Shown piece after piece: positions 32,791 through 40,380 of a stretch of 64,000 nucleotides of DNA. A program made the position numbers and the translations under genes. The notes beneath the pieces were generated by a model that did not search any database, had not been told where the DNA came from, and saw only the letters and a list, made by a program, of their open reading frames with translations. The stretch comes from Streptomyces sp. M41(2017) (GTDB taxonomy: Bacteria > Actinomycetota > Actinomycetes > Streptomycetales > Streptomycetaceae), in contig NZ_MWFK01000002.1 of NCBI RefSeq assembly GCF_002078175.1, forward strand, positions 1,922,001 to 1,986,000. Reading direction: 5' to 3'. Position 1 is the stretch's first letter. Every line of letters starts with the position of its first letter.

Positions 32791-33846
32791 TTACGCCAGT
32801 CCGGCGCGCTCCAGGGCGTCGGAACCGGCCCGCAGCGAGGCGATCCGGTCCTCCAGGGTGAAGCCCGCCGGAGCCAGCGTGAGCGTGGTGACACCGGCGG
32901 CGGCGTACGCCGTCATCCGGTCGGCGATGCGGTCGACCGAGCCCAGCAGGGTCGTCTGGTCGATCAGCGCGTGCGGGATGGCGGCCGCCGCGCCCTCCTT
33001 GTCGCCGGACAGGTACTTGTCCTGGATCTCGGCGGCTTCCTTCTCGTAGCCCATGCGCTGGGCGAGCTGGTTGTAGAAGTTCTGCTTCCGGCTGCCCATG
33101 CCGCCGACGTACAGGGCGGTGTACGGGCGGAACATGTCGGCGAGCGCGCTGACGTCCTTGTCGTCGCCGAGGGCGAGCGGCAGGGTCGGGCAGACGTCGA
33201 AGCCGTCCATCGTCCTGCCCGCCTTCTCCCGGCCCGCGCGCAGGTGCTTGACCGCGGTCTCCTCCAGGTGCTCGGCCGAGGGGAAGATGAGCAGCGCGCC
33301 GTCCGCGATCTCGCCGGTCTGCTCCAGGTTCTTGGGGCCGATCGCGGCGACGTACAGCGGGATGTGCTCGCGTTCGGGGTGCACGGTGAGCTTGAGCGGC
33401 TTGCCCGGGCCGCCCGGCAGCGGCAGGGTCCAGTGCTCGCCCTCGAACGACAGCCGCTCGCGGGTCATGGCCTTGCGGACGATCTCCACGTACTCGCGGG
33501 TGCGGGCCAGCGGCTTGTCGAACTTGACGCCGTACCAGCCCTCGGAGACCTGCGGTCCCGAGACGCCGAGCCCGAGGCGGAAGCGGCCGCCCGACAGGGA
33601 GTCGAGGGTCGCGGCGGTCATCGCGGTCATGGCCGGCTGGCGGGCCGGGATCTGGAAGATGGCCGAGCCGATGTCGATGCGCTCGGTCTGGGCGGCGACC
33701 CAGCTGAGCACGGTGGCGGCGTCGGAGCCGTAGGCCTCGGCGGCCCAGCAGACGGCGTACCCGAGCCGGTCGGCCTCCTGGGCCACGGCGAGATTGTCCG
33801 CGTCCATTCCCGCGCCCCAGTAGCCGAGGTTGATGCCGAGCTGCAT
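32791..33846 (-). CDS. LLM-class F420-dependent oxidoreductase
   Basis: A 351-residue luciferase-like TIM-barrel enzyme. ATG 33846 follows AAGGGGAATCGGCC. The start MQLGINLGYWGAGMDADNL and the segments FQIPARQPAMTAMTAATLDSLSGG and LGLGVSGPQVSEGWYG are typical of the F420-using branch (Rv3520c-like). It probably uses reduced or oxidised F420 to act on an unknown organic substrate. Length is normal. It is divergent from the aldo/keto reductase gene. Confidence 0.92.
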   Translation of the reverse strand: MQLGINLGYWGAGMDADNLAVAQEADRLGYAVCWAAEAYGSDAATVLSWVAAQTERIDIGSAIFQIPARQPAMTAMTAATLDSLSGGRFRLGLGVSGPQVSEGWYGVKFDKPLARTREYVEIVRKAMTRERLSFEGEHWTLPLPGGPGKPLKLTVHPEREHIPLYVAAIGPKNLEQTGEIADGALLIFPSAEHLEETAVKHLRAGREKAGRTMDGFDVCPTLPLALGDDKDVSALADMFRPYTALYVGGMGSRKQNFYNQLAQRMGYEKEAAEIQDKYLSGDKEGAAAAIPHALIDQTTLLGSVDRIADRMTAYAAAGVTTLTLAPAGFTLEDRIASLRAGSDALERAGLA

Positions 33847-34156
33847 GGCCGATTCCCCTTACCGATCAGTAACGTCCCTTGGCCGAGACCCTAGCGTGCG
33901 GACGCCACGGCCGGGGAGCGGCACCTTCGGCCTTGTCGGCGCCTGCCCGTCGCACGGTCCGGGCCTCCTCGCCGAACTCCTCGGTGAACTGGGCCCGGGG
34001 CCTCGCTGAGCCCCTGTCGACGCGAGGTCCGTGCGCCCGCGTACGCCGGTGGCCGCCCCGGTTCCGGACCGCGGGCCGTCACGTGCGGCGATCGGTGGGA
34101 TTTCGGTTGTCCACAGGCCCCCACGCGGCCGGTTCCGGACAGTAATCTCGGCGTTC
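33847..34156. other. Divergent intergenic region
   Basis: 310 bases between divergent oxidoreductase genes. It must contain two promoters. No clear operator palindrome, hairpin or small gene was seen. Confidence 0.5.
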
Positions 34157-35140
34157 ATGGAGCAGAGGCATCTCGGCCGTACCGGCCTGCGCGTGTCCCG
34201 GATCGGACTCGGCACCCTCACCTGGGGCCGGGACACCGACGAGCACGACGCGGCGGACCTGTTGAAGGCGTTCTGGGAAGCGGGCGGGACCCTCGTCGAC
34301 ACGGCGGACGTGTACGGCGACGGGGAGGCCGAGTACCTGCTGGGACGCCTGGTCGAGGGGCTCGTGCCGCGCCGCGACCTGGTCATCTCGACGAAGGCCG
34401 GAAGCGTGCCGGACCCCGAGCGCCGCTTCGACGGTTCGCGCAGCCATCTGCTGTCGGCCCTGGACGCCTCACTGGCCCGCCTGGGCACCGACTACGTGGA
34501 CCTGTGGCACGTCCACGCCTACGACCCCCACACGCCCCTGGACGAGACCCTCCAGGCCCTCGACCTGGCGGTCAGCAGTGGCCGCGCCCGGTACGCGGGC
34601 GTGTCCAACTTCTGCGGCTGGCAACTCGCCAAGGCGGCCACCTGGCAGCTCGCCGCGCCCGGCATACGCACGCGTCTGGCCAGCACGCAGATGGAGTACT
34701 CCCTGCTCCAGCGGGGCATCGAGCGGGAGGTGCTGCCGGCCGCCCTCGACCTGGGTGTCGGCCTGCTGCCCTCCTCGCCGCTCGGGCGGGGCGTGCTCAC
34801 CGGCAAGTACCGGGCCGGAACGCCGACCGACTCGCGGGGCGGGTCGGAGCACCTCGCGCCGTTCGTGGCGCCGTATCTCGACGAGACGGCGAGCAGCATC
34901 GTGGAGGCGGTGTCGATCGCGGCGGACGGGCTTGCCGTGACGCCCCTGCAGGTCGCGCTCGCGTGGATCCGCGACCGACCCGGCGTCGCCGCACCGATCG
35001 TCGGCGCGCGCAACGCGCAGCAGCTCACGGCCGCGTTGTCAGTGGAGACCCTTAGTCTTCCTGACGAGATCTGCCGGGCCCTCGACGACGTGTCGGCCCC
35101 GGTGCACCACTATCCCGATCACGACTGGAGCACGCTGTGA
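34157..35140 (+). CDS. Aldo/keto reductase
   Basis: A 327-residue NADPH-dependent TIM-barrel reductase. The start MEQRHLGRTGLRVSRIGLGTLTWG is family-typical; no strong ribosome site is seen. The tetrad is complete: Asp and Tyr in DTADVYGDGEAEYLLG, Lys in LVISTKAGS, His in LWHVHAYDP. The cofactor-binding end has VGARNAQQL. The stop codon overlaps the start of the following RecD2-like gene (GTGA), so the two are translationally coupled. The substrate is unknown. Confidence 0.93.
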   Translation: MEQRHLGRTGLRVSRIGLGTLTWGRDTDEHDAADLLKAFWEAGGTLVDTADVYGDGEAEYLLGRLVEGLVPRRDLVISTKAGSVPDPERRFDGSRSHLLSALDASLARLGTDYVDLWHVHAYDPHTPLDETLQALDLAVSSGRARYAGVSNFCGWQLAKAATWQLAAPGIRTRLASTQMEYSLLQRGIEREVLPAALDLGVGLLPSSPLGRGVLTGKYRAGTPTDSRGGSEHLAPFVAPYLDETASSIVEAVSIAADGLAVTPLQVALAWIRDRPGVAAPIVGARNAQQLTAALSVETLSLPDEICRALDDVSAPVHHYPDHDWSTL

Positions 35141-37461
35141 GCACGGAGCCCGAGACCACGGAGGAAGCGGAGCCGGGGGCGCCGGGCGCGGACTCGACCG
35201 CGGGCGACCCGCAGGACACGGGCGCGGACGCGGGTGCGTCGGGCACGTTCTCCGGGGACGGGGACGGGACCGCGCCGGAAGGAGCGGGGACGGACGACGG
35301 GACGCGCCCGGCCGCGGAGGCCGGCACCGGCGCCGAAGCCGGGGACGGCGCAGGCGGCGGCGATACCGACGCCGAGGCAACAGCCGGGACGGGGACCGCC
35401 ACGGAGGCCGAGGCCGCCGCCCAGGTGTCCGAGGCGGCGGCGGAGCTGGCGGCCCAGCGGCTGGAGCGCGAGCGGATCAAGCGGCGGAAGGCGGAGAAGC
35501 AGACGCCGATCGCGGCCGGGACCAAGCTCAGCGGCACGGCCGCGGACCTGCTCGCGGCCGTACGGGCCGTGGAGAGCGGCGAGAAGCCCGTGGCCACCGC
35601 CTTCCGTGAGCCGACGCCCCCGCCGCGCCGGGTCGTCGAGGAGCCGGCGCGGCGGCCGGGGCCCGTCGCAGCCCAGGCCGCCTCACCGAGTGCCGCCGCG
35701 CCGGAGGCCGTCGACGCCGTCCGGGCCGTGCTGACCGAGGGAGGCGCGCCGGAGACGCTCGCGCCCCAGGTCGTCGCCACGCTGGGCGAGGGCGCCGACA
35801 GTCAACTGCGTGAGGACCCCTGGCAGTTGCTGCGGGTGGCCGGGGTGCGGCCCGAGCCGGCGGACGGGTTCGCGCGGGCGCTGCTCGGCGACGGGTGCGG
35901 TCCGGACGACGAGCGTCGGGGCCGGGCGCTGACCGTGTGGCTCCTGGAACAGGCCGCCGTGGCGGGGCACACCGCCCTGGACGCTCCCGCGCTCGTCGCG
36001 GCGCTCGCGCAGCGCGCCGTGCCCGATCCGGACGCCGCCGTGCAGGCCGCGCTCGCGGAGGGCGACGCCCTGGTCTTCCAGGACGCCCTGGACCCGGCGC
36101 CGGCGGCGCCGCAGGACGACTCGGAGGAGCCGCAGGAGCGCCCGGTGCGCATCCTCATCGGCCTGGAGCGGTACGCGCTGGCCGAGGAGAGCCTCTCCGA
36201 CGGACTGGGCCGGATCATGAACTCGGTGCCCAAGGCGGACGGTTCGGCCGCCGACTGGGAGGAGGCCGCCGGTGCCGCGCCCCGTTCCGCGGGCGAGCTG
36301 ATCCGCGCGGCGGCCGCCCACGGCCTGGTGCTGCACACCGGTGGTGACGCCTCCCGGTCCGAGGTGGCGGCGCTGCTGCACGTGACCCGCGGCCTCGGTC
36401 TGCGCGGCTGGGCCGCCGCCCACACCGCCGACGGCCGTGACCGTCTCACACAGCTGCTGGCCGGACCCGCCCAGGACACCGCGGGCCACGGCGAAGCCAC
36501 CGGCACCGCCACCGTCGAAGGGCTGCTCTCCGGTGCGGAGGGTCCGGGCCGCGACGCCGACGGGGCTCTGGACCTGGACGTCCTGGTCGTCCTCGACGCG
36601 CCGCAGCTCGACGTCGAGACGGCCGCCGTGCTCGCCGAGTCCCTGCCGGACGGGGCCCGCCTCGTGCTGAGCGGTGACCCAGGAGTGCTGTGGTCGGCGG
36701 GCCCGGGGCGGGTCTTCGCCGACCTGATCGCCGCCCGCGCCTGCCCGCAGGTGGCCTCCCGGACACCCGACCCCGGACCCGTCGGAGAGCTGGTCTCGGG
36801 CATCGGCATCGGCGAGCTCAACCAGGTGGAGGCGCCCGGCAAGGAGGTCGTGATCGTTCCGGTGCGCGACGCCGGGGAGGCGGTGCACCGCACGGTGCAG
36901 CTCGTCGCCGACTCGGTGCCGCGGGCGATCGGCATTCCCGCGGAGCAGACCCAGGTGATCACGCCCGGGCACGGCGGCGCGGTCGGCACCCGCGCGCTGA
37001 ACACCGCTCTCAAGGAGCGGCTGAATCCCGGCCCCGGTCGCTTCGGGGGGTTCGACCCGGACGACCGGATCGCCTACTCCCCCGCGCCGGGCCGCGTCCT
37101 GCTGGGCCGGGTGGTGAAGGCCGACGCCGACGGACTGCACCTGGAGTGCGCCGGCGAACCCGTCGTCGTGGCGAAGGAGCGGGTCGAGCAGACCGTGCGA
37201 CACGCCTGGGCACTCACCGCGCACCAAGCGGTGGGACTGCGCCGGCCCGCCGTGGTCGTGGTGCTCCCGGGCGACGCGGCGGCGGCCCTGACCCGCCCGT
37301 GGGTGTACACGGCCTTCGGACGGGCGGAGCGGCATCTGTCCGTCGTGCACGGCGTGGAGCAGGCGTTGCAGCACGCCGTGGCGGAGGTCCCGCAGAAGCC
37401 CCGCACCACCCGTCTGCCGGCCCTGCTGAAGGCCCAGACACCGGCGGCGACGGCGAGCTGA
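35137..37461 (+). CDS. RecD2-like helicase-fold protein with degenerate ATPase motifs
   Basis: 774 residues. Residues 1-185 are acidic, low complexity (Ala/Gly/Asp/Glu/Thr) and probably disordered. A helix-hairpin-helix-like segment EDPWQLLRVAGV (226-237) resembles that of RecD2. The rest follows the RecD2 SF1B helicase order, but key residues are gone: the Walker A position reads HTGGDASRSE (400-409) with no GKT; the Walker B position reads VVLDAPQL (484-491) instead of DEAS; motif III LSGDPGVLWSAGPGRVFADLI is well kept (511-531); motif V/VI-like TAHQAVGL (694-701) and YTAFGRAERHLSVV (724-737) remain. It probably cannot hydrolyse ATP. It overlaps the aldo/keto reductase stop codon. Confidence 0.8.
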   Translation: MSTEPETTEEAEPGAPGADSTAGDPQDTGADAGASGTFSGDGDGTAPEGAGTDDGTRPAAEAGTGAEAGDGAGGGDTDAEATAGTGTATEAEAAAQVSEAAAELAAQRLERERIKRRKAEKQTPIAAGTKLSGTAADLLAAVRAVESGEKPVATAFREPTPPPRRVVEEPARRPGPVAAQAASPSAAAPEAVDAVRAVLTEGGAPETLAPQVVATLGEGADSQLREDPWQLLRVAGVRPEPADGFARALLGDGCGPDDERRGRALTVWLLEQAAVAGHTALDAPALVAALAQRAVPDPDAAVQAALAEGDALVFQDALDPAPAAPQDDSEEPQERPVRILIGLERYALAEESLSDGLGRIMNSVPKADGSAADWEEAAGAAPRSAGELIRAAAAHGLVLHTGGDASRSEVAALLHVTRGLGLRGWAAAHTADGRDRLTQLLAGPAQDTAGHGEATGTATVEGLLSGAEGPGRDADGALDLDVLVVLDAPQLDVETAAVLAESLPDGARLVLSGDPGVLWSAGPGRVFADLIAARACPQVASRTPDPGPVGELVSGIGIGELNQVEAPGKEVVIVPVRDAGEAVHRTVQLVADSVPRAIGIPAEQTQVITPGHGGAVGTRALNTALKERLNPGPGRFGGFDPDDRIAYSPAPGRVLLGRVVKADADGLHLECAGEPVVVAKERVEQTVRHAWALTAHQAVGLRRPAVVVVLPGDAAAALTRPWVYTAFGRAERHLSVVHGVEQALQHAVAEVPQKPRTTRLPALLKAQTPAATAS

Positions 37462-37565
37462 CCGGGGCTCCCCGCTCAGCAGGGCCGTCGCACCGGAAGC
37501 CACCGCGCCAGCGACCTTCGGCTCCGGTCCGGTCCGGTCCGGTCGACTCGACCTGGCCGACGGAA

Positions 37566-37608
37566 ACGGGGGTGGCGGTCACCGTGTCCCGGTGACCGCC
37601 ACCCCCGT
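37566..37608. terminator. Bidirectional terminator after the RecD2-like gene
   Basis: An 18-bp perfect stem, 37566-37583 with 37591-37608, loop of seven. It lies between convergent genes. Confidence 0.87.
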
Positions 37609-37652
37609 ACCTGCCGGCGAGGTGACGCCTCAGATCTGTACCGGACCGCGCC

Positions 37653-38345
37653 TCAGCGGTCCGCGTCCAGCGGGTCCACCAGCTCCGCGTCGGCGTCGAG
37701 GTCGTCCTCGAGGTCCTCGTCGTCCGACTCGTCGTCGAACACCGCGCTGACGTCGAAGCGGCACACGACGCGCTGCGGGTCGATCGCCTCGAAGGGGGCC
37801 TCCAGCCATTCGCCGGGCTCGGCGGACTCGTCGGCCGCGGTCACCCACAGGGTGGAGTCGCCCTCCTCCAGCCCGAACTCCTTGTGCCGGGAGGCGATCT
37901 CGTCCGGTTCGAACTCGCCGAACAGGACCCCGAGCGCCCCGTGCAAGGTGCCGGACGCCGCGTCGAAGCCCTCGGTGGCGGTGGCACCGTCCTCCTCGAC
38001 GGCCTCCACGCGCTGGGCCTGCGCCAGCAGTCGCTGCGGCTCCACCACCGAGTAGTCCCGGCGGATCACCACACTCAGCGCGTTCGGCTCCTCCGGGCCG
38101 GTGTACGGAGGCAGCGTGTCGTCGCCGCCGGGGATCTCGAAGGGGGTGACCTCGTCGTAGCGGTCATAGAGGAGCTCGTCGTACTCCTCGGCCGCGGCGG
38201 CGAGCTCGTTGAACGCTTCGTATACGGCCGGGTCGTCGTCGCCCGTCCTGCGCTCGACCGCGGCCAGGTGACGGTCGAGAGCGGTCTTGACCGCCTCGGC
38301 GGCGGCTCGTACCTCGGCAGCGGTGGGCTGCACAGCATCAGACAT
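37653..38345 (-). CDS. Acidic conserved protein of unknown function
   Basis: 230 residues from ATG 38345. It is strongly acidic, with a helical N-terminal part (about 1-55: VRAAAEAVKTALDRHLAAVE) and a mixed middle domain that includes NALSVVIRRDYSV and GALGVLFGEFEPDEI. The C-terminus, DDESDDEDLEDDLDADAEL, is almost entirely acidic and probably disordered. No catalytic motif is visible and I do not recognise the family. The ribosome site is weak. It is divergent, 47 bases apart, from the small DUF5703 gene. Confidence 0.8.
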   Translation of the reverse strand: MSDAVQPTAAEVRAAAEAVKTALDRHLAAVERRTGDDDPAVYEAFNELAAAAEEYDELLYDRYDEVTPFEIPGGDDTLPPYTGPEEPNALSVVIRRDYSVVEPQRLLAQAQRVEAVEEDGATATEGFDAASGTLHGALGVLFGEFEPDEIASRHKEFGLEEGDSTLWVTAADESAEPGEWLEAPFEAIDPQRVVCRFDVSAVFDDESDDEDLEDDLDADAELVDPLDADR

Positions 38346-38392
38346 AGTGCAGACGCTATCCGTACCGGGCCTCTGCCCGCACAATAGATGCG

Positions 38393-38581
38393 ATGCCGGA
38401 ATACGAATTTGTCGACGTGTACGTGCCTCGCGGGGTTTCCCGCAAGGAGACGACACGTCTGCTGACGGACCATGCCGAGTACGGACACTGGGAGTTGGAC
38501 CGCCTGAGTCTGCTCCGCGACGGCAGCCGCAGGGTGCGGCTGCGCCGGCGGATCATCCGCCAGGTGCGGGCGACGTGGTGA
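38393..38581 (+). CDS. Small DUF5703-type protein
   Basis: A 62-residue basic protein, MPEYEFVDVYVPRG at the start and arginine-rich at the end (RRVRLRRRIIRQVRATW). It fits the small DUF5703 family of Streptomyces, with no known function. Coding bias is clear. The ATG at 38393 lacks a strong Shine-Dalgarno and lies 47 bases from the divergent acidic-protein gene, so a leaderless transcript is possible. Confidence 0.75.
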   Translation: MPEYEFVDVYVPRGVSRKETTRLLTDHAEYGHWELDRLSLLRDGSRRVRLRRRIIRQVRATW

Positions 38582-38605
38582 CGTAAGGGCGCTGGAACGG
38601 GAGGA

Positions 38606-38664
38606 GCCCCGCCTTCGCGGGGCCCACTCCGGCACGACGCCACCGGGGAAGCCGTGGCGTCGTG
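38606..38664. terminator. Two consecutive hairpins between DUF5703 and chpC
   Basis: GCCCCGC/GCGGGGC (38606-38612 with 38617-38623, loop CTTC) and a second 11-bp perfect stem (38633-38643 with 38654-38664). They lie between convergent genes, so one may serve each direction. Confidence 0.8.
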
Positions 38665-38686
38665 ATCACATCTGTGCCGTGCGGGA

Positions 38687-39808
38687 TCACACCCGTGCCG
38701 AGCGCGCCCGGCGGAAGAGCACGGCGCCTGCGAGCAGCGCGGCCGCTCCGGCCGGGACGACGGCACCGATGGGCAGCTCGCTGCCCGTGTGCGCGAGCTG
38801 CGCGGGGCCGTTCTGCGCTGCCTGCGGCGTCCGGACCGTGGACCGCGCGCCCAGGTGCGTCACCTGCGAGACGCCGGCCCGGTGCTTGCCGCCGCCCGAC
38901 CCTGACGTGCCGCCGGCCTGTCCCGGAGTACCCGGCTGACCAGGCGTTCCGGGGTTGCCCGGCTGACCGGGGTGACCCGAGTGGCCGTGGTGGCCGTGAT
39001 GTCCGTGCCCGGGCTGACCGGGCTGGCCCGGGTGTCCGGGCTGACCCGGCGTACCCGGATGTCCGGGCTGACCCGGGTGACCTCCATGGCCCGGGTGCCC
39101 TGGGTGCCCCGGGTGCCCCGGGTGTCCGGGCTGACCCGGGTGACCCGGCTGACCGGGGTGACCGGGGTGACCGCCATGGCCCGGGTGACCCGGCTGACCG
39201 GGGTGACCCGGCTGGCCCGGATGACCCCCGTGACCGGGGTGGCCGGGGGTGCCCGGGTTGCCGGGGTGACCGGGCGTGCCCGGATGTCCGGGGTGGCCCG
39301 GGTGGCCGGGTGTCCCCGGGTGGCCGCCTCCCGGCGGGGTGGTGGAGTGGCCGCCGGTCGAGTCGTCGGCGCAGCCGTTGGCGGCTGTCGCGTTGCCGAT
39401 CCCGATGACGTTGACGCTGTTGCCGCACACGTTGACGGGGGCGTCGATCGGCACCTGTACGTGGTTGCCGGAGCCGACGCCGGGTGAGCGGGTCGCGTGG
39501 CCGCCGGCCCGGGAGCCACCGGCGGAGTGGGATCCGCCGTAGCCACCGGACGGGCCGCCCCGGCCGCTCTGGTTCGCGCACTTGTTGCCGACGGCCGGGT
39601 TGAGCACCCCGACCACACTCACCGTGTTGCCGCAGACGTTGACCGGTACGTGCACCGGTACCTGAACCGTGTTGCCCGAGAGCACGCCGGGCGAGTCCGA
39701 CGCCGAGCCGTTCGCTCCCGTGTCGGCGTGCGCGGACACGCCGGTCACGGCGATCACACCACTCGCCGCGGCCACGGTCATCAGGCCTTTGCGGGTGACC
39801 TGTCGCAT
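38687..39808 (-). CDS. chpC: Long chaplin with two chaplin domains, collagen-like insert and sortase signal
   Basis: A 373-residue secreted, cell-wall-anchored protein. A signal peptide (1-28) is followed by chaplin domains at about 37-80 (C59, C77) and 107-148 (C128, C146), with the typical NVCGN and VxVIG motifs. Residues about 162-298 are roughly 45 Gly-X-Y triplets, mainly GHP, GQP and GTP, with one two-residue interruption. The end has the sortase motif LAHTG (338-342), a hydrophobic segment and RRARSARV. Short chaplins assemble into the hydrophobic coat of aerial hyphae; long ones anchor to peptidoglycan. Its place beside chpH matches chpC of S. coelicolor, but the collagen-like insert makes it longer than that protein as I recall it. 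Confidence 0.93.
   Translation of the reverse strand: MRQVTRKGLMTVAAASGVIAVTGVSAHADTGANGSASDSPGVLSGNTVQVPVHVPVNVCGNTVSVVGVLNPAVGNKCANQSGRGGPSGGYGGSHSAGGSRAGGHATRSPGVGSGNHVQVPIDAPVNVCGNSVNVIGIGNATAANGCADDSTGGHSTTPPGGGHPGTPGHPGHPGHPGTPGHPGNPGTPGHPGHGGHPGQPGHPGQPGHPGHGGHPGHPGQPGHPGQPGHPGHPGHPGHPGHGGHPGQPGHPGTPGQPGHPGQPGQPGHGHHGHHGHSGHPGQPGNPGTPGQPGTPGQAGGTSGSGGGKHRAGVSQVTHLGARSTVRTPQAAQNGPAQLAHTGSELPIGAVVPAGAAALLAGAVLFRRARSARV
38915..39325 (-). repeat. Degenerate 9-base repeat tract encoding Gly-X-Y collagen-like triplets
   Basis: About 410 bases inside the chaplin gene made of GGN-CAN-CCN type units on the minus strand. Copies differ mainly at third positions and in the X residue (His, Gln, Thr, Asn). 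Such tracts vary in length by slippage. Confidence 0.85.
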
Positions 39809-39889
39809 AGCTGTATCCCTGCCTCAGTCCTTGGGACGTGGACCATCCAGAACGCGCGCACGCCCACGAGACGTGTACGCGGAAAGCAG

Positions 39890-39928
39890 GTCGGCCCCGG
39901 AGCGCATGGCGCGCACTCCGGGGCCGAC
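39890..39928 (-). terminator. Hairpin between chpH and chpC
   Basis: A 13-bp perfect stem, 39890-39902 with 39916-39928. It lies in the 194-base chpH-chpC gap. With the hairpin at 39975-39998 it suggests chpH is transcribed alone. Confidence 0.75.
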
Positions 39929-39974
39929 GAGCTCAGACCTTCACGAAGTGACCCTCATGAGGTGACCCCATGGG

Positions 39975-39998
39975 GTGCCCCGTCGGGAGACGGGGCAC
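39975..39998 (-). terminator. Hairpin directly after chpH
   Basis: GTGCCCCGTC (39975-39984) pairs with GACGGGGCAC (39989-39998), loop GGGA. It starts four bases after the chpH stop. No T-run. Confidence 0.75.
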
Positions 39999-40002
39999 GA
40001 CG

Positions 40003-40236
40003 TCACTTGTTGAAGCAGGTGTTGCCGAAGGCGGGGTTCAGCAGCCCGATCACGGAGACCGTGTTGCCGCAGACGTTCACGGGGATGTGAACGGGCACCT
40101 GGATGACGTTGCCGGAGACGACGCCCGGGGAGTGCACGGCGGCACCCTGAGCACCGGAGTCGGCGACAGCCAGGCCCGCACCCGCGAGAACCAGACCACC
40201 AGTGGCAGCCGCAGCGGCGACGACCTTCTTGATCAT
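40003..40236 (-). CDS. chpH: Short chaplin ChpH
   Basis: A 77-residue secreted amyloid-forming surface protein. ATG 40236 follows an ideal AAGGAGG at six bases. The signal peptide MIKKVVAAAAATGGLVLAGAGLAVA ends near residue 25. The single chaplin domain covers the rest, with VHSPGVVSGNVIQVPVHIPVN, two Cys (NVCGN and NTCFNK) for a disulfide, and C-terminal CFNK. It lies between the long chaplin gene and the M20 peptidase gene, all on the minus strand. In S. coelicolor this gene is switched on during aerial growth; I could not assign a BldN-type promoter with confidence. Confidence 0.97.
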   Translation of the reverse strand: MIKKVVAAAAATGGLVLAGAGLAVADSGAQGAAVHSPGVVSGNVIQVPVHIPVNVCGNTVSVIGLLNPAFGNTCFNK

Positions 40237-40380
40237 TATTCCTCCTTGTAGGCAAATGCGATCCCAAGTAGCTGATCGCAACACCTGTAACGAGGAAGGA
40301 GTAGTAGAGCTACGAGCTGATGAGCACATTCACCCGTGCCGGGCGATCTTCGTACGGGCGGGCGAATGTCGGCGTCAACG

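Noticed and set aside
35137..37461. A working RecD2 helicase
   Set aside because: Walker A lacks GKT and Walker B lacks DE, so normal ATP-driven unwinding is not supported by the sequence.
37515..37545. GGTCC tandem repeat after the RecD2-like gene
   Set aside because: Only about four short copies in a G/C-rich gap; no sign of function.
38915..39325. Regular short repeats that could look like a CRISPR array
   Set aside because: Units are 9 bases, in frame, without unique spacers, and encode Gly-X-Y triplets inside a chaplin gene.
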